Below, piece by piece: positions 37,201-44,500 of a stretch of 64,000 bases of DNA. Position numbers and translations under genes: made by a program. Numbering within the stretch: position 1 is the first letter of the stretch; each line of letters starts with the position of its first letter. The DNA is from Progne subis subis. Lineage: Eukaryota; Chordata; Aves; Passeriformes; Hirundinidae. Below the pieces are notes generated by a model. The model saw only the letters and a program-made list of their open reading frames with translations, was not told the DNA's origin and did no database searches. The stretch spans positions 1-64,000 of the forward strand of contig JAKJHU010000831.1 of the NCBI GenBank assembly GCA_022316685.1, in the 5' to 3' direction.

Positions 37201-40200
37201 AGCAGACAGAATGGAGTCTGCAAGGGAGCAGATTATCTGTAGCGATTCTTCAGGTCTCTCCTGCTCACTCAAAGGGACTCCTTTCTTCCCCACCCTTCTG
37301 TCCTGTCCATGGAAAGCAGACATCACTGTCTGAAAACAGACCTGGTCCTCCCAGGGTTTTCTGCTTTAAAAATGAGGCAGACTGACAGAGAAGCAAACCC
37401 ACTGAGTTCTGTGCTGACCTGGGTGACTGTCCTGGGTCCTGTAGCTCATCTGGCAGGGCTTGCCTGTGACCTGAGCACTCATGACCATTGTGTGGGTTTG
37501 GACAAAATCCAGACCATGACAGAGATACTTTACTGTCCCAAGGCAGGGTGAGCCCCAATGCCTGGAAGCCATAGAGGGATGGAGTCAAGCAGGCGCAATG
37601 GCACAAAAGGGCTGTGGGGGCATCACACCTGACATGGGCAACTTTGTGGGAAACAGTGCTGGGCACTGGCCACCGTGAGCCCTGGCTGCACCCCTGAAGC
37701 CTTCTTGTTTGAGGCGACAGGTATGTGGTCATGCCAGGCAGCTGCGCTGCAAGCCCAGGGCTCCCTGACCTAGCTCTGCCCAGCTCCCAGACTTTGCTGG
37801 CTCCTGCTGCATCCTCGATCAAGCCATCGGCCTGGCCAGCCTCCTTTCCCATCCTCTCACACTTCCTGGCTCAGAGGAAGCAGCAGCAGATGTGTGAGCT
37901 GTTTGCTTTGTGCCGAGGCCGCACGGGAGTTACCTGCACTCAGCCCAGACACTCTGTTTCCAAACGAAAAGCAAGGACTAAGCCAAGACCATCGAAACGT
38001 AGCCAAGCCTTGGTCACTGCCAGCTGCCAGGCCAGCCCTGTCTCTGCACAGCTCAGAGCCAGGCAGCCATGCACTGGACACTCTTCTGGGTGTGCCCCGC
38101 ACGCCCCAGCTCCTCTGCAGGGTGCGCTCTCCCTCCAGCCTGGCCCCACACTCGCAGGCAGGAGCCCAGCCGCCATCTCCGATTGCATTTCCAGAACGCC
38201 TTCCCACACGGCGAGCAGCACTGAGCAGGAAGGCACGGACAAGGAAAGAGGGGGGCCTCCCTTCGGGGGCTGTGCAGCCCAGACGCCCTGCACATGCCTG
38301 GGGCTGCCACAATCACGCAAGGACACTCAGCATCTCTGCTCTGACCCTGGCCCTGACCCCCTCCCCACCTCTGTCCCCCGACCTACCCCATCCCCACCCA
38401 CTCCAGACTGGGACAGTGTGTAGTGTTGCCCTGCATGCACCAAACCCAAATCTCCCCTGACCTACATCTTCCTCCTCATCTCCCACTCCCTTCTTCTGCC
38501 CAGACTTCCCCCTAATCCTACCCTGTCCCCAAAGCCCCTGATCCATGCCATCCTACACTCACCCCTGCTCCACATGCCTTCTCTATTCCACACTTGGGCC
38601 TTGCTCCCACCCAATTTCTCCTTCCTGCCACAATCCTACCCCATGCCCTGTACTCACTCCCCAACAAGCCCCTCTCCAGCACTCCCACGCCATCAGTCAC
38701 CTGCATGCAAGCACACACACACACTCTTCCCCCAGCCCATCCACCCCAGCCCACATTCACACCCCCCCATGCCCCTGCAGTGTACCTACAGGGCACGCAT
38801 AGACCGTTCTTTCTTGCCAGCTCCAAATTTTCCTCCAGGGTGACCCAGAGACCCTTTTTCCTGGCCAAGTCACAGGACCCCCTCCAGCCTCATCTTATGG
38901 ACCGCAGAATTCCTGTTCTCCCCATCCCCTTGGACACCTCTCACCAACCTGCTGCCAGAGCTTCTCATGGTCCCAGCCACACATCCCCATGCCCCACACG
39001 TCCAGCAAAGAAGTGCCCCCAGTGCCACAGGTGCTTGTCCGGATGGACAGCCTGGATGCTGCCATGGTTAGCAGTGCCTCACTGCACCCACACACCTGCC
39101 CTCATCCCAGCTCAGGCAGGTGGCATCACCTGTCCCCAGGAACCAGAGCCTGAGCTGCAGCAGAAACACCAAACACAGGGAACACAGAAGACACAGAATC
39201 CAAATGGCACTGCTAGCTCATCACGGGGTCACAGAGCTTTTGGAGGCCCTGCAAACTCTCTGGCTCCAGCTATGACCTCTTGACACATAAAGGCTGGGAC
39301 ACATAAAGGCTGAGACACGGCAGCGCGTGTCTCAGCTCATTAGCATAATTAATGCTAATGCTCACAACCAGCCTTACCAACACTGATTAGTTTGGGCTGA
39401 TGACCACACAGGGGAAGAGGGAAGTTCGAAGCCTGGCTACAGACAGTTTCCCAGAGGCAGTATCATGTTCCTTAGCCCCGTTTTGAGTGTCTTGGCCGCA
39501 AGGTAGCTCCACAATGATGCAAGCAAGGCCTGGCACAGCAGGACCCACCTCAAGAGAGGCCCCACCATGCTCTGCATGATGGGCAGCCTTGTGGTGGGCC
39601 TGATGTCAGTGGCATTGTCCACTACTTGCACACAGAAAGGATGTACATGGACCCCATTCCAGACTCACGCCAAGTGTGGGTATCTCTGCTCCGGCATTCC
39701 TGCTGCAAACACTGCCCGTCAAAGCCATGACACCTGCACCAAACATCCTGCAGTGGCAGGTCTCCCACCCCAAGCTGCTCACAGCCCTGGCTGTGCCCCT
39801 GCCAAGCTCAGGCCTCAATACCTGTACCTACCTGCAAGAAGCAGGTCCCAACAGGGGTGTTCTCTTTCAGGGACACATTGTAGAAGTTACTCCTGAACAC
39901 TGGCTCATTGTCATTGACGTCCTGCAAGGCCACACGCACCACAGCTGAGGAAGAGAGGGCAGGGGTTCCCCGGTCTGTGGCCAGCACAGTGAGCTGAGGC
40001 TGAGGGTCCTTCTCATAATCCAGTGGGGCAGCAGTGGTGATGATGCCAGTGGCAGGGTCAATGGTAAACCAGCTGGAGTGGGTGTCACGGTCATGCAGAA
40101 TGCTGTACCTCACCTCCCCATTGGGACCCTGGTCCTTGTCACGAGCTGTCACCTGCAGGACAAAGCTGCCTGGGTACACCACCTCAGGGATGCTCTGCTT

Positions 40201-41583
40201 GTACTCCTGCTGGTCAAAGAGCGGAGGATTGTCATTAACATCCATCACCTGCAGCACAAAGGCTGATTCTGCCCGGAGCGGGGGTGTTCCTGAGTCAGTA
40301 GCTGTCACCCGCAGATCATAGGAGTCTCTTTCTTCCCGATCCAGAAGCTGGTCCACACAGATTAGATAGATGATGTTGTCCTTGGTAGTGAGGGCAAACT
40401 TGCCATCTCCTCCCTCCAGTGTGACATTGACATTAGAGTACTCTCCATAGTCTGGATCGGAAACAGAAATGCGTGCCACATACTGTCCGGGCTGGGCTCC
40501 CTCGGAGATCTGTGGGGAGCCATCCTCACTCAGAAAGATGATAGTCATGGTGGGCTGGTTGTCATTGTAGTCACGCACGTGGATAGTGACAAAGGCTGTG
40601 GTGACCTCAGGATGAACAGCCTTATCCCTTGCCTGCACCACCAGCTCATGCACCTTTCTCACTTCATAGTCCAGACCCTTGTTGAGCTTGATGACTCCAG
40701 TCCGGGCATCAATGGTGAAGTACTGGTCAGGGTCGCTCTGCCGTCGGTTGATCTCATAAATCACATCCCCATTGTCACCTTCATCTGCGTCAGAGGCAAA
40801 GACCTGCAGGATGCTGCTCCCAGGTTTCAGATTCTCTGAAATGAGCGTATGATAGCGGCTCTGGTTGAAGCTGGGGGCATTGTCGTTGATGTCCTGAATG
40901 GACACATCCAGCGTCATCTGGGTGCTCCGGGGAGGAGAACCACCATCGTAGGCTTCCAACAGCAGTGAGTATGACGAACGGTTCTCCCGATCCAGAATGT
41001 TGCTGACCACCAGGTCCAAATACAGCACCCCATTGGGTCCTCGACGTGTTTCCAGGCGGAAGGCCTGCCCCACATTCCCTCCCTTAATCATATAGCCTTG
41101 TGTGTTCAGGAGGCCACTGTCAGCATCAAAGGCTGGGTCCAAGGGAAACCTGCTGCCAATGGGGGTGTGCTCTGGGATCTGAAAGGTGCTGTGCTGTTTG
41201 GGAAATGCTGGGGCATGGTCATTGATGTCATTCACTTGGATGTTCACTTCTACCGTGATGCCCTCTGGGGTGACAGCGATGAAGCTGTAGCGGTCTCGAG
41301 TCTCCCGGTCCAGGACACGAGCTGTTTTGATGATCCCGGTGTTCTCATCTATCCCCAAGTCAGTGGAGACACCACTGCCCTCCTGTGCTGAGATGAAATA
41401 CATGTAGGCACTAGTTTCAGGGGGTAGGCCAGCACTGATGTCCCCAATGATGGTGCCAGCTGGCTGCTCCTCATCTATTTGTAGATCCAGGGTGCCCAGG
41501 ACAGCTGAGGCCATCCCTGCTCTCAGGCCCCCAAGAATAAGCAGCTCCAGCAGAAGCATTGTTGACCTCTTCATTCGCTCCAT
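4654..41583 (-). CDS. DCHS1: DCHS1 (Dachsous cadherin-related 1, protocadherin-16), complete, 20 coding exons
   Basis: Giant single-pass cadherin. It binds FAT4 on the neighbouring cell to orient planar cell polarity and feed the Hippo pathway. The start is ATG at 41583-41581 (GCCAGCCATGG, a good Kozak context). The stop is TAG at 4656-4654. Twenty exons with GT-AG sites and matching phases sum to 9819 nt (3272 residues); the human protein has 3298. Seen in order: signal peptide (residues 1 to ~27), 27 cadherin repeats counted from their DxNDN-type ends (residues ~28-2890), a membrane segment (~2895-2919), and a ~350-residue tail. Near residue 3125 the tail has [19 protein letters not shown], resembling the catenin-binding region of classical cadherins. 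Repeats 7, 12, 19, 26 and 27 end with degenerate linkers. Small introns of 300-600 nt (4, 5, 9, 10, 12, 13, 17, 18) hold nothing notable apart from a CR1 piece in 5 and one in 13. No frameshift or internal stop was seen. Confidence 0.97.
7478..7616 (-). CDS. DCHS1: DCHS1 coding exon 19: start of cadherin repeat 23
   Basis: Codes for residues 2356-2402, [17 protein letters not shown] to AIDPSNG. The acceptor is cctcttccag|GTGCTG (phase 0) and the donor is CAATG|gtgcgt (phase 1). Confidence 0.93.
8191..8477 (-). CDS. DCHS1: DCHS1 coding exon 18: cadherin repeat 22
   Basis: Codes for residues 2260-2355, [18 protein letters not shown] to PTFTQVFYQ, with linker [11 protein letters not shown]. The acceptor is ctccccacag|ACACG (phase 1) and the donor is TACCAG|gtacat (phase 0). 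Confidence 0.94.
8951..9081 (-). CDS. DCHS1: DCHS1 coding exon 17: end of cadherin repeat 21
   Basis: Codes for residues 2216-2260, [13 protein letters not shown], then linker [11 protein letters not shown], to IRVPEN (the last codon is split). The acceptor is gcccacag|CTTGG (phase 2) and the donor is GAGA|gtgagt (phase 1). It is the only exon in the gene with phase 2 entry. Confidence 0.92.
9082..10240 (-). other. DCHS1: DCHS1 intron 16 (coding-exon numbering)
   Basis: A 1.16 kb intron containing one CR1 3' fragment (9276-9411). The rest, 9412-10240, shows no exon or repeat I can name. Confidence 0.7.
9276..9411 (+). repeat. CR1 retrotransposon 3' fragment
   Basis: The block GGATGTGGCACTCAGTGCTC ... 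GGACTCAATAATCTCAGATG ... TCTTTTCCAACCTCAATGAT is the standard avian CR1 3' end. It lies antisense to DCHS1 inside intron 16. Recognised from memory of the family, not from a search. Confidence 0.8.
10241..10395 (-). CDS. DCHS1: DCHS1 coding exon 16: start of cadherin repeat 21
   Basis: Codes for residues 2165-2216, [19 protein letters not shown] to [10 protein letters not shown]. The acceptor is gctttgcag|GTGCTA (phase 0) and the donor is ACCCG|gtgagt (phase 2). Confidence 0.93.
10537..10748 (-). CDS. DCHS1: DCHS1 coding exon 15: end of cadherin repeat 20
   Basis: Codes for residues 2094-2164, [18 protein letters not shown] onward, with linker [11 protein letters not shown] and ending SYDSPVIQ. 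The acceptor is ccccttccag|GTGCC (phase 1) and the donor is TCCAG|gtatgg (phase 0). A tetranucleotide array starts only about 40 nt upstream of the acceptor. Confidence 0.94.
10793..11048. repeat. (CATC)n tetranucleotide array, about 256 bp
   Basis: Imperfect tandem CATC/TCCA units, pure from 10793 to about 10833 and then broken by single-base changes (CATT, CCTC). In the DCHS1 sense it reads (GATG)n and lies in intron 14, about 45 nt upstream of the exon 15 acceptor (exon starts at 10748). The long plus-strand reading frames through it (HPSIHPS) are artefacts of the repeat. Confidence 0.95.
11451..11640 (-). repeat. CR1 retrotransposon 3' fragment
   Basis: GTTGCTCCAAGCCCTGTCCA and GGCAACCTGTGCCACAGCCT on the plus strand are the reverse complement of the CR1 3' region, so the element is in the same sense as DCHS1. 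It lies in intron 14. Confidence 0.85.
11827..11940 (-). CDS. DCHS1: DCHS1 coding exon 14: part of cadherin repeat 20
   Basis: One of the smallest exons, coding for residues 2056-2094: [17 protein letters not shown], then a strand ending LIQPSSG. The acceptor is gctctcacag|GCACTG and the donor is CTCAG|gtacag, both phase 1. Repeat 20 is split over exons 13 to 15. Confidence 0.93.
12384..13247 (-). CDS. DCHS1: DCHS1 coding exon 13: rest of cadherin repeat 17, repeats 18-19
   Basis: Codes for residues 1768-2056, from [14 protein letters not shown] to [10 protein letters not shown]. The linkers are [11 protein letters not shown] (17) and [11 protein letters not shown] (18). Repeat 19 ends with the degenerate [12 protein letters not shown]. 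The acceptor is ctgttttag|GTGGAG and the donor is CCCAG|gtaccc, both phase 1. Confidence 0.95.
13768..13977 (-). CDS. DCHS1: DCHS1 coding exon 12: end of cadherin repeat 16, part of 17
   Basis: Codes for residues 1698-1768. It starts [16 protein letters not shown], holds the linker [11 protein letters not shown], and continues to RLEYRVAG. The acceptor is gtcctgcag|TCTACG and the donor is GGCAG|gtgaga, both phase 1. Confidence 0.94.
14238..14363 (-). CDS. DCHS1: DCHS1 coding exon 11: middle of cadherin repeat 16
   Basis: A short exon coding for residues 1656-1698: [15 protein letters not shown], then the [12 protein letters not shown] strand. The acceptor is tgtccccacag|GTGCC and the donor is GACAG|gtaggc, both phase 1. 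Confidence 0.93.
14789..15046 (-). CDS. DCHS1: DCHS1 coding exon 10: end of cadherin repeat 15, part of 16
   Basis: Codes for residues 1570-1656. It contains the linker [11 protein letters not shown] and ends with the calcium-binding segment [13 protein letters not shown]. The acceptor is gtgtccacag|GTGCGC and the donor is AAGG|gtgagc, both phase 1. Confidence 0.94.
15345..16179 (-). CDS. DCHS1: DCHS1 coding exon 9: cadherin repeats 13-14 and part of 15
   Basis: Codes for residues 1292-1570. It begins [18 protein letters not shown], includes the linkers [11 protein letters not shown] and [11 protein letters not shown], and stops in repeat 15 at FHLNPSTG. The acceptor is ctcttcccag|GTGTTG (phase 0) and the donor is ACTG|gtgagg (phase 1). 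The first linker has C and Q at normally conserved positions. Confidence 0.95.
16180..17732 (-). other. DCHS1: DCHS1 intron 8 (coding-exon numbering)
   Basis: A 1.55 kb intron with a degraded CR1 fragment near its 3' side in gene sense (16271-16395). From 16400 to 17730 I see only AT-richer single-copy DNA without recognisable exons. Confidence 0.6.
16271..16395 (+). repeat. CR1 retrotransposon 3' fragment, degraded
   Basis: CCCTGTGAGGGTGCCTGAGC, CTGGCACAAGTTGCCCACAG and a following GGAGTCTCCAGCCTTGGAGA match the usual CR1 3' order (activity at the 'gaggctgtggagtctcc' block). The terminal part is eroded. Confidence 0.7.
17733..17890 (-). CDS. DCHS1: DCHS1 coding exon 8: rest of cadherin repeat 12
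   Basis: Codes for residues 1239-1291, [18 protein letters not shown] to AIVRVQ. Repeat 12 runs into exon 9 ([10 protein letters not shown]) without a DxNDN linker. The acceptor is ctctctgcag|GAGCC (phase 1) and the donor is CCAG|gtaccc (phase 0). Confidence 0.93.
18059..18155 (-). CDS. DCHS1: DCHS1 coding exon 7: start of cadherin repeat 12
   Basis: A short exon coding for residues 1207-1239, [15 protein letters not shown] onward, with the calcium-binding [10 protein letters not shown] segment. The acceptor is catgctgcag|GTGCTG (phase 0) and the donor is ATAG|gtacga (phase 1). Confidence 0.93.
19440..19610 (+). repeat. Possible CR1 remnant
   Basis: Segments such as GGAATCTGGAACAGCCTTTC and GAGGCCCCTTCCAACCTCTC resemble the CR1 3' end in order and spacing, but the middle is not recognisable. 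Confidence 0.4.
20115..20470 (-). repeat. Ancient CR1/L3-like element fragment
   Basis: CCATGAATTCATCTAGTTTT, CACAATTTAATTACACTCTG, TTTTAAACCTGCTGCCTGGT and CTAGCAATTCTGATCATT appear in the order seen in old CR1/L3 copies shared by turtles, crocodilians and birds. The heavy divergence fits great age. Identified from memory; the exact subfamily is not known. Confidence 0.55.
22773..22960 (-). CDS. DCHS1: DCHS1 coding exon 6: end of cadherin repeat 11
   Basis: Codes for residues 1144-1206, beginning [11 protein letters not shown] and holding the linker [11 protein letters not shown]. It ends ELTVQ before donor gtagga (phase 0). The acceptor tctccctcacag|GAGAGG lies only about 10 nt from the 3' end of a CR1 element in the same sense (22971-23104). 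Confidence 0.95.
22971..23104 (-). repeat. CR1 3' end abutting the coding exon 6 acceptor
   Basis: On the plus strand: AGGGTTTGGGTTGGAAGGGA, CTGCCATGGGCAGGGACACC, AGGTTGCTCCAAGCCCTATC. This is a CR1 3' end in the same sense as DCHS1. Its terminal ...TTCTGGGATTCT runs straight into CCCTCACAG, the exon 6 splice acceptor. Confidence 0.88.
23343..24362 (-). CDS. DCHS1: DCHS1 coding exon 5: cadherin repeats 8-10 and start of 11
   Basis: Codes for residues 804-1144. The repeats end with [23 protein letters not shown] and [11 protein letters not shown]. The exon stops within repeat 11 at LIHTQTG. The acceptor is gacccacag|GTCATG and the donor is GACAG|gtgaga, both phase 1. Confidence 0.95.
24658..24894 (-). 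CDS. DCHS1: DCHS1 coding exon 4: end of cadherin repeat 7, start of 8
   Basis: Codes for residues 725-804. The end of repeat 7 reads [13 protein letters not shown], lacking the usual DxNDN calcium-binding linker. The acceptor is cttcctcag|GTGTC (phase 1) and the donor is CCAG|gtaggg (phase 1). Confidence 0.94.
24895..25876 (-). other. DCHS1: DCHS1 intron 3 (coding-exon numbering)
   Basis: A 982-nt intron of plain purine- and G-rich sequence. I see no repeat family, exon or RNA gene in it. Confidence 0.6.
25877..26108 (-). CDS. DCHS1: DCHS1 coding exon 3: end of cadherin repeat 6, part of 7
   Basis: Codes for residues 648-725. It contains the linker [11 protein letters not shown] ending repeat 6, then most of repeat 7 to SLNKDTG. 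The acceptor is cctcctcag|GGCGGC (phase 0) and the donor is ACAG|gtgaga (phase 1). Confidence 0.94.
26206..26394 (-). CDS. DCHS1: DCHS1 coding exon 2
   Basis: Codes for residues 585-647, starting [12 protein letters not shown] and ending FTITAVDG. It completes the body of repeat 6. I chose the acceptor ccctcacacag|GTGACAGCC because it restores the usual cadherin spacing ([13 protein letters not shown]). A second in-frame acceptor 21 nt upstream (exon start 26415) would insert VVPSLTQ. The donor is GGG|gtgagt, phase 0 on both sides. Confidence 0.9.
29730..30145 (+). repeat. CR1 retrotransposon 3' fragment
   Basis: Runs from CTGGGATGGTTCAGCCCAGA through TTTAGATTGGATATTGGGAA, GTGTCCAAGGCTAGGCTGGA and GGCCCCTTCCAACCTAAACC to an eroded ATTCT terminus. 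This is the full order of a CR1 3' end, antisense to DCHS1. Confidence 0.9.
30560..30955 (+). repeat. CR1 internal fragment (reverse transcriptase region), degraded
   Basis: A frame at 30800-30870 reads [12 protein letters not shown], a damaged form of the CR1 reverse transcriptase motif normally like DLSKAFDTVSHS. Upstream, CCACATGAAAGACCCTGGAA and AGCCATCATGGATTGACCAT fit the preceding CR1 segment. Non-functional. Confidence 0.65.
31160..32757 (+). repeat. CR1 retrotransposon, ORF2 remnant plus 3' end, broken
   Basis: About 1.6 kb following CR1 order. It has the ORF2 segment [18 protein letters not shown], then GACTGTAGGAAGGTAAATCT, then the reverse transcriptase region with [21 protein letters not shown] and onward (normally FADDTKL). 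It closes with TGGTTCAGCCTGGAGAAGGA and an end near TTCCAAACTCAGCCATTCTG. Frameshifts and stops break it throughout. Confidence 0.85.
34013..34166 (+). repeat. CR1 retrotransposon 3' end
   Basis: GCTTGGAGCAACCTGGTCTA, GGCTTTAAGGTCCCTTCCCA and a terminal GATTCTATGAC are typical of the last ~150 bp of CR1. Confidence 0.88.
34890..35275 (+). repeat. CR1 retrotransposon 3' end
   Basis: It contains GAGGCCCTGGCACAGGTTGC, CCAAGGCCAGGTTGGACTGG, TGTCCCTGCCCATGGCAGGG and CTTCCCACCTAAACCATTCT in order. It lies antisense to DCHS1 in intron 1. Confidence 0.9.
38330..38960. repeat. C-rich, G-poor low-complexity tract
   Basis: About 600 bp dominated by C, T and A, with recurring CCCC, CCCATGCC and CTACACTCACCCC-like units but few G. 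The DCHS1 sense strand is therefore G-rich. It may be a decayed minisatellite. Reading frames through it are low-complexity artefacts. Confidence 0.6.
39282..39359. repeat. 16-bp tandem repeat and two adjacent palindromes in intron 1
   Basis: GACACATAAAGGCTG is repeated with a 16-bp period (39282 and 39298, a third partial copy at 39314). Next come TGAGACAC (39311-39318) and GTGTCTCA (39327-39334), 8-bp inverted arms. Then ATTAGCAT-AATTA-ATGCTAAT (39339-39359), a perfect palindrome with 8-bp arms. The last has the look of homeodomain or POU sites. A regulatory role is inference only. Confidence 0.6.
39832..41583 (-). CDS. DCHS1: DCHS1 coding exon 1: start, signal peptide, cadherin repeats 1-5 and start of 6
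   Basis: Codes for residues 1-584. The N-terminus [19 protein letters not shown] is a signal peptide, with likely cleavage after MASA. Five repeats end with [44 protein letters not shown] and [11 protein letters not shown]. The exon ends ...TGCFLQ-type sequence (ACC TGC TTC TTG CAG) before donor gtaggt, phase 0. A single large first coding exon carrying several repeats fits the known DCHS1 structure. Further in-frame ATGs lie at 41574 and 41559, but the first has the better context. Confidence 0.96.
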
Positions 41584-44500
41584 GGCTGGCAACCAGCAGA
41601 GTAGAGGGTGGCTTGATCTCCTTTGCAGAGTTTGCTTTAATCCTGTCTGGAATGCAGACCAGAGGATACTGGTTAAGAGGGAGCAAAGGAAGGACAGAAA
41701 ACAGCCTGGAGAGGGAAGGCCTGCCAGGTACCTGCTGCCCGATCACTACGTATCTCCTGATCCTCACAAGAAGCAGACGTGACAAGATGTCAGAGACCGC
41801 CCAGAACAAAGGCCTGGGACAGCACCTGAAGTCAGCCCAGCAGGTCACACCTGACAGCGCACCAGGGTGAGCAGCTAGGACCGTGTCACATAGGTGCTTC
41901 CTACACCTCAGATGCTCTTTCCAACCACTGCCCGCAGGGCAGCACTGGCATCAGCTGTCCCGGAGCAGCACGCCCCTGTGTCTTTAACAGCTAAATGTTT
42001 CCTGTGAGGTTCAAAGCCTGTCTGCAAGAGGACAGAGGTTTTTAGGCAAACAGCAGCTTCTCATCTCTCCACCCTGAAAAAAGCCGGTTTCAAATTACGA
42101 GATAGCTCAGCGAGTCACTGGTTGAGACCCTAGCCCCCACCCCCCTCTCTCTCCGGCAGTGGTGCCTTTTACGACCTCAGGGATATAGGTGCCAAAAACC
42201 CATGGAAGTGCAAATCTAGTGCCCCTGGGAAGGAGCACAGAACCGGAGCGGGCTTCCATCCAGTGAACAATAAATAAAAAAGGTTGTATTGCAAAGGATG
42301 TGCACACAGCTGGGAATGCCCGGGATAAAAATCAGACCACGCTCATTGTTTAGGCTGGCACGGAGATCTGTGGGTGCCCCAAGCTGGTACCATGGAGGGC
42401 GGTGGCAGTGCAGTAAGAACGCAGCGACTCCCTCCGAGCTGCCAGCTGCTCCGTCCCACACCCTCCGCTGCTCGCTCCCCTCCTTTGTCTCCTCGCTGCT
42501 CCTTGCTGGCTCCGGCTCCTTCCCTCCCTTTCCCCGGTAACTGCATTTCATTGCAGCAGTGGGGGAGGGACGCACAGCCAGCCACAGCTCCCGCAGCCCT
42601 GCAGCCGGACACGGCAGCCACGCCGGACACAGTCCCCGTGCCCACGGGCTGCCAGCCCCCCGCACTGCCCCTCTCTCCTGATGACAGCCAGAATGACCCA
42701 GCGGCCAAGGAGCTGCCCAGGAACACCAACTCCAACACTCGCTCAGCCCCAGCGAACGAGGCTTCGTGGTCTGCAGGGATGGCGGCAGCATGAGCTCACA
42801 CTTGGACTCTCTTGAAAGCGTTTGCTGCTGGTCCCACAACCACACTCAGGAGCCGCTCATGTCAGATGCAGGAGCAAGAACCTCCCTGTCTTGGGGGATG
42901 GAGGTGGCCGGCAATGCCTCGTTTGGGGACTAAGAATACCAGCCCTTGACCAAAGAACCCCATGATGGTGTTAACCCTTTCCAGGGGACATATGATGGTA
43001 TTCTTGGGTCTCCTTTCCCACCTCGGATCAGCTGACTAGATTTTTTTTTTTTTTTTCCTCTGGAAGTCCTGGGTTTGTGACAGAAACAAAATAATTTTAA
43101 AGTATTTTCTACTCATAAAGAAATGTTTACTTCAGTGGGCATCCAGTCTGAGGCATATCCACACATTCTGAGGTAAATCCACATGCTCTTCTTGGACCCA
43201 GGAAGTGAGAACACTCGCAATGTCCTAGGATCTGAAGTCAAAAGAAGGTGATTTTGTGGGCTGCGATTTGGGAATCTGCACTAACTCAGTGGTCCTAGAC
43301 AGGTCTGTCTCTCTGTTGGAGCTACTTCTAATTCCCCAGATGGAGGGGTGACTGCCTACCCCCAGATCATGCAGTGCTGGGGGAACAGAGTCTGAGGTAG
43401 CTTCTGTGATGAGACTGCACCATTCCATTGGTGCTCCAGATGCTCAGGTCATGGGAAGGGCCAGGACAGAGGGTTTAAAGCCTTGGCAGGAGCTTAGACA
43501 GAAAAAAAAAAAAAAAAAAAAAGTGTAGAAAAGCAGGTAGAGGGCCAAGATTCCCTAGGGCAACCTCAGTGACTAAGGACAGGATGGAGCTAACAGTTCT
43601 TGGGTAGTGTCTAGAAGAAATCAGAGCATAGACATGGGGAAAATCCCACCTGGTTCGATTAGTAATGATGCTCTTGAAAAGCCAGCGAGGTTTTGTGGGC
43701 TGCTGGAGGGGAGGAGAGAAACTTGGAAAGTGAATCTAGGGAGTGTGAAGATCAGCTGAGAGCACTAACACAACCAGGGAACAAAAATTAGGGTCCCTGG
43801 GCTGGAAAACTGGTGATGAAAGCCTGTATTGGCTTCTTCAGTTCTATCCTCCCGGGATGCAACTGAGTAGTTTCACAGCAAGCCTGTCTTTGAGGAAGAG
43901 GTGCAACTGAACGATTACTACAGTGCACCAGTCAGAGATGGGCAGAAGCCATCCTTGGTACCAGCAGACCCCTGTTCCAATGAGGTCTGCAGGCTTGGGT
44001 CCGAGGGAAACAGCAGTGACCTCAGTGGATGCAGAGTCACAAAATCTGAACAGCTGCTTTCAGTTAGCTGAGAGCTGAGTGCAGGGGCTGGCTTGGCCGG
44101 TCCATGTAACGTGAGCCGCACTGCCCTGCTCGTCCCTCCCACCATCGGGCACCGAGATCCCTTGTGAAGAACGGCAGCAGGAGTCTCTGAACAAAACTGC
44201 CAGGATGAGAATCTCTTCACATAGGTCTTTGAGGTCCAGAGCCATAGTGAGAAGGTTGTCAGGAAGGGCTGCTAAAATGGAGCGAGCTAAAACATCCATC
44301 TAAGCCTAGGGCTCACAGGTTGAGGCACCAAGGCAGCCCAGCCTACACTTAGCAGACGTGTGACATTTTGAAAGAAAAAACAATGGAATTACATCGGGAC
44401 CACTGTGTGCACCCTTGCACCTCGTGTCAGCCACGAGAAAGGAGAAGCGGGCTCACAGCAGCCCCAGCAGAGGAGCTGGAAAGATGGCACCCACTGTGCA

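Larger units (their letters stand above)
26395..39831 (-). other. DCHS1: DCHS1 intron 1 (coding-exon numbering), 13.4 kb
   Basis: The largest intron in the coding part. The [13 protein letters not shown] junction across it is seamless. It contains several CR1 copies (29730-35275), a C-rich tract (38330-38960) and a palindrome cluster (39282-39359). No recognisable gene was found in 26400-29700 or 35300-38300. Confidence 0.75.

Noticed and set aside
42216..42845. A 209-codon minus-strand frame upstream of DCHS1
   Set aside because: No domain or splice-supported link to DCHS1. The GC-rich patch may at most be an alternative 5' UTR exon.
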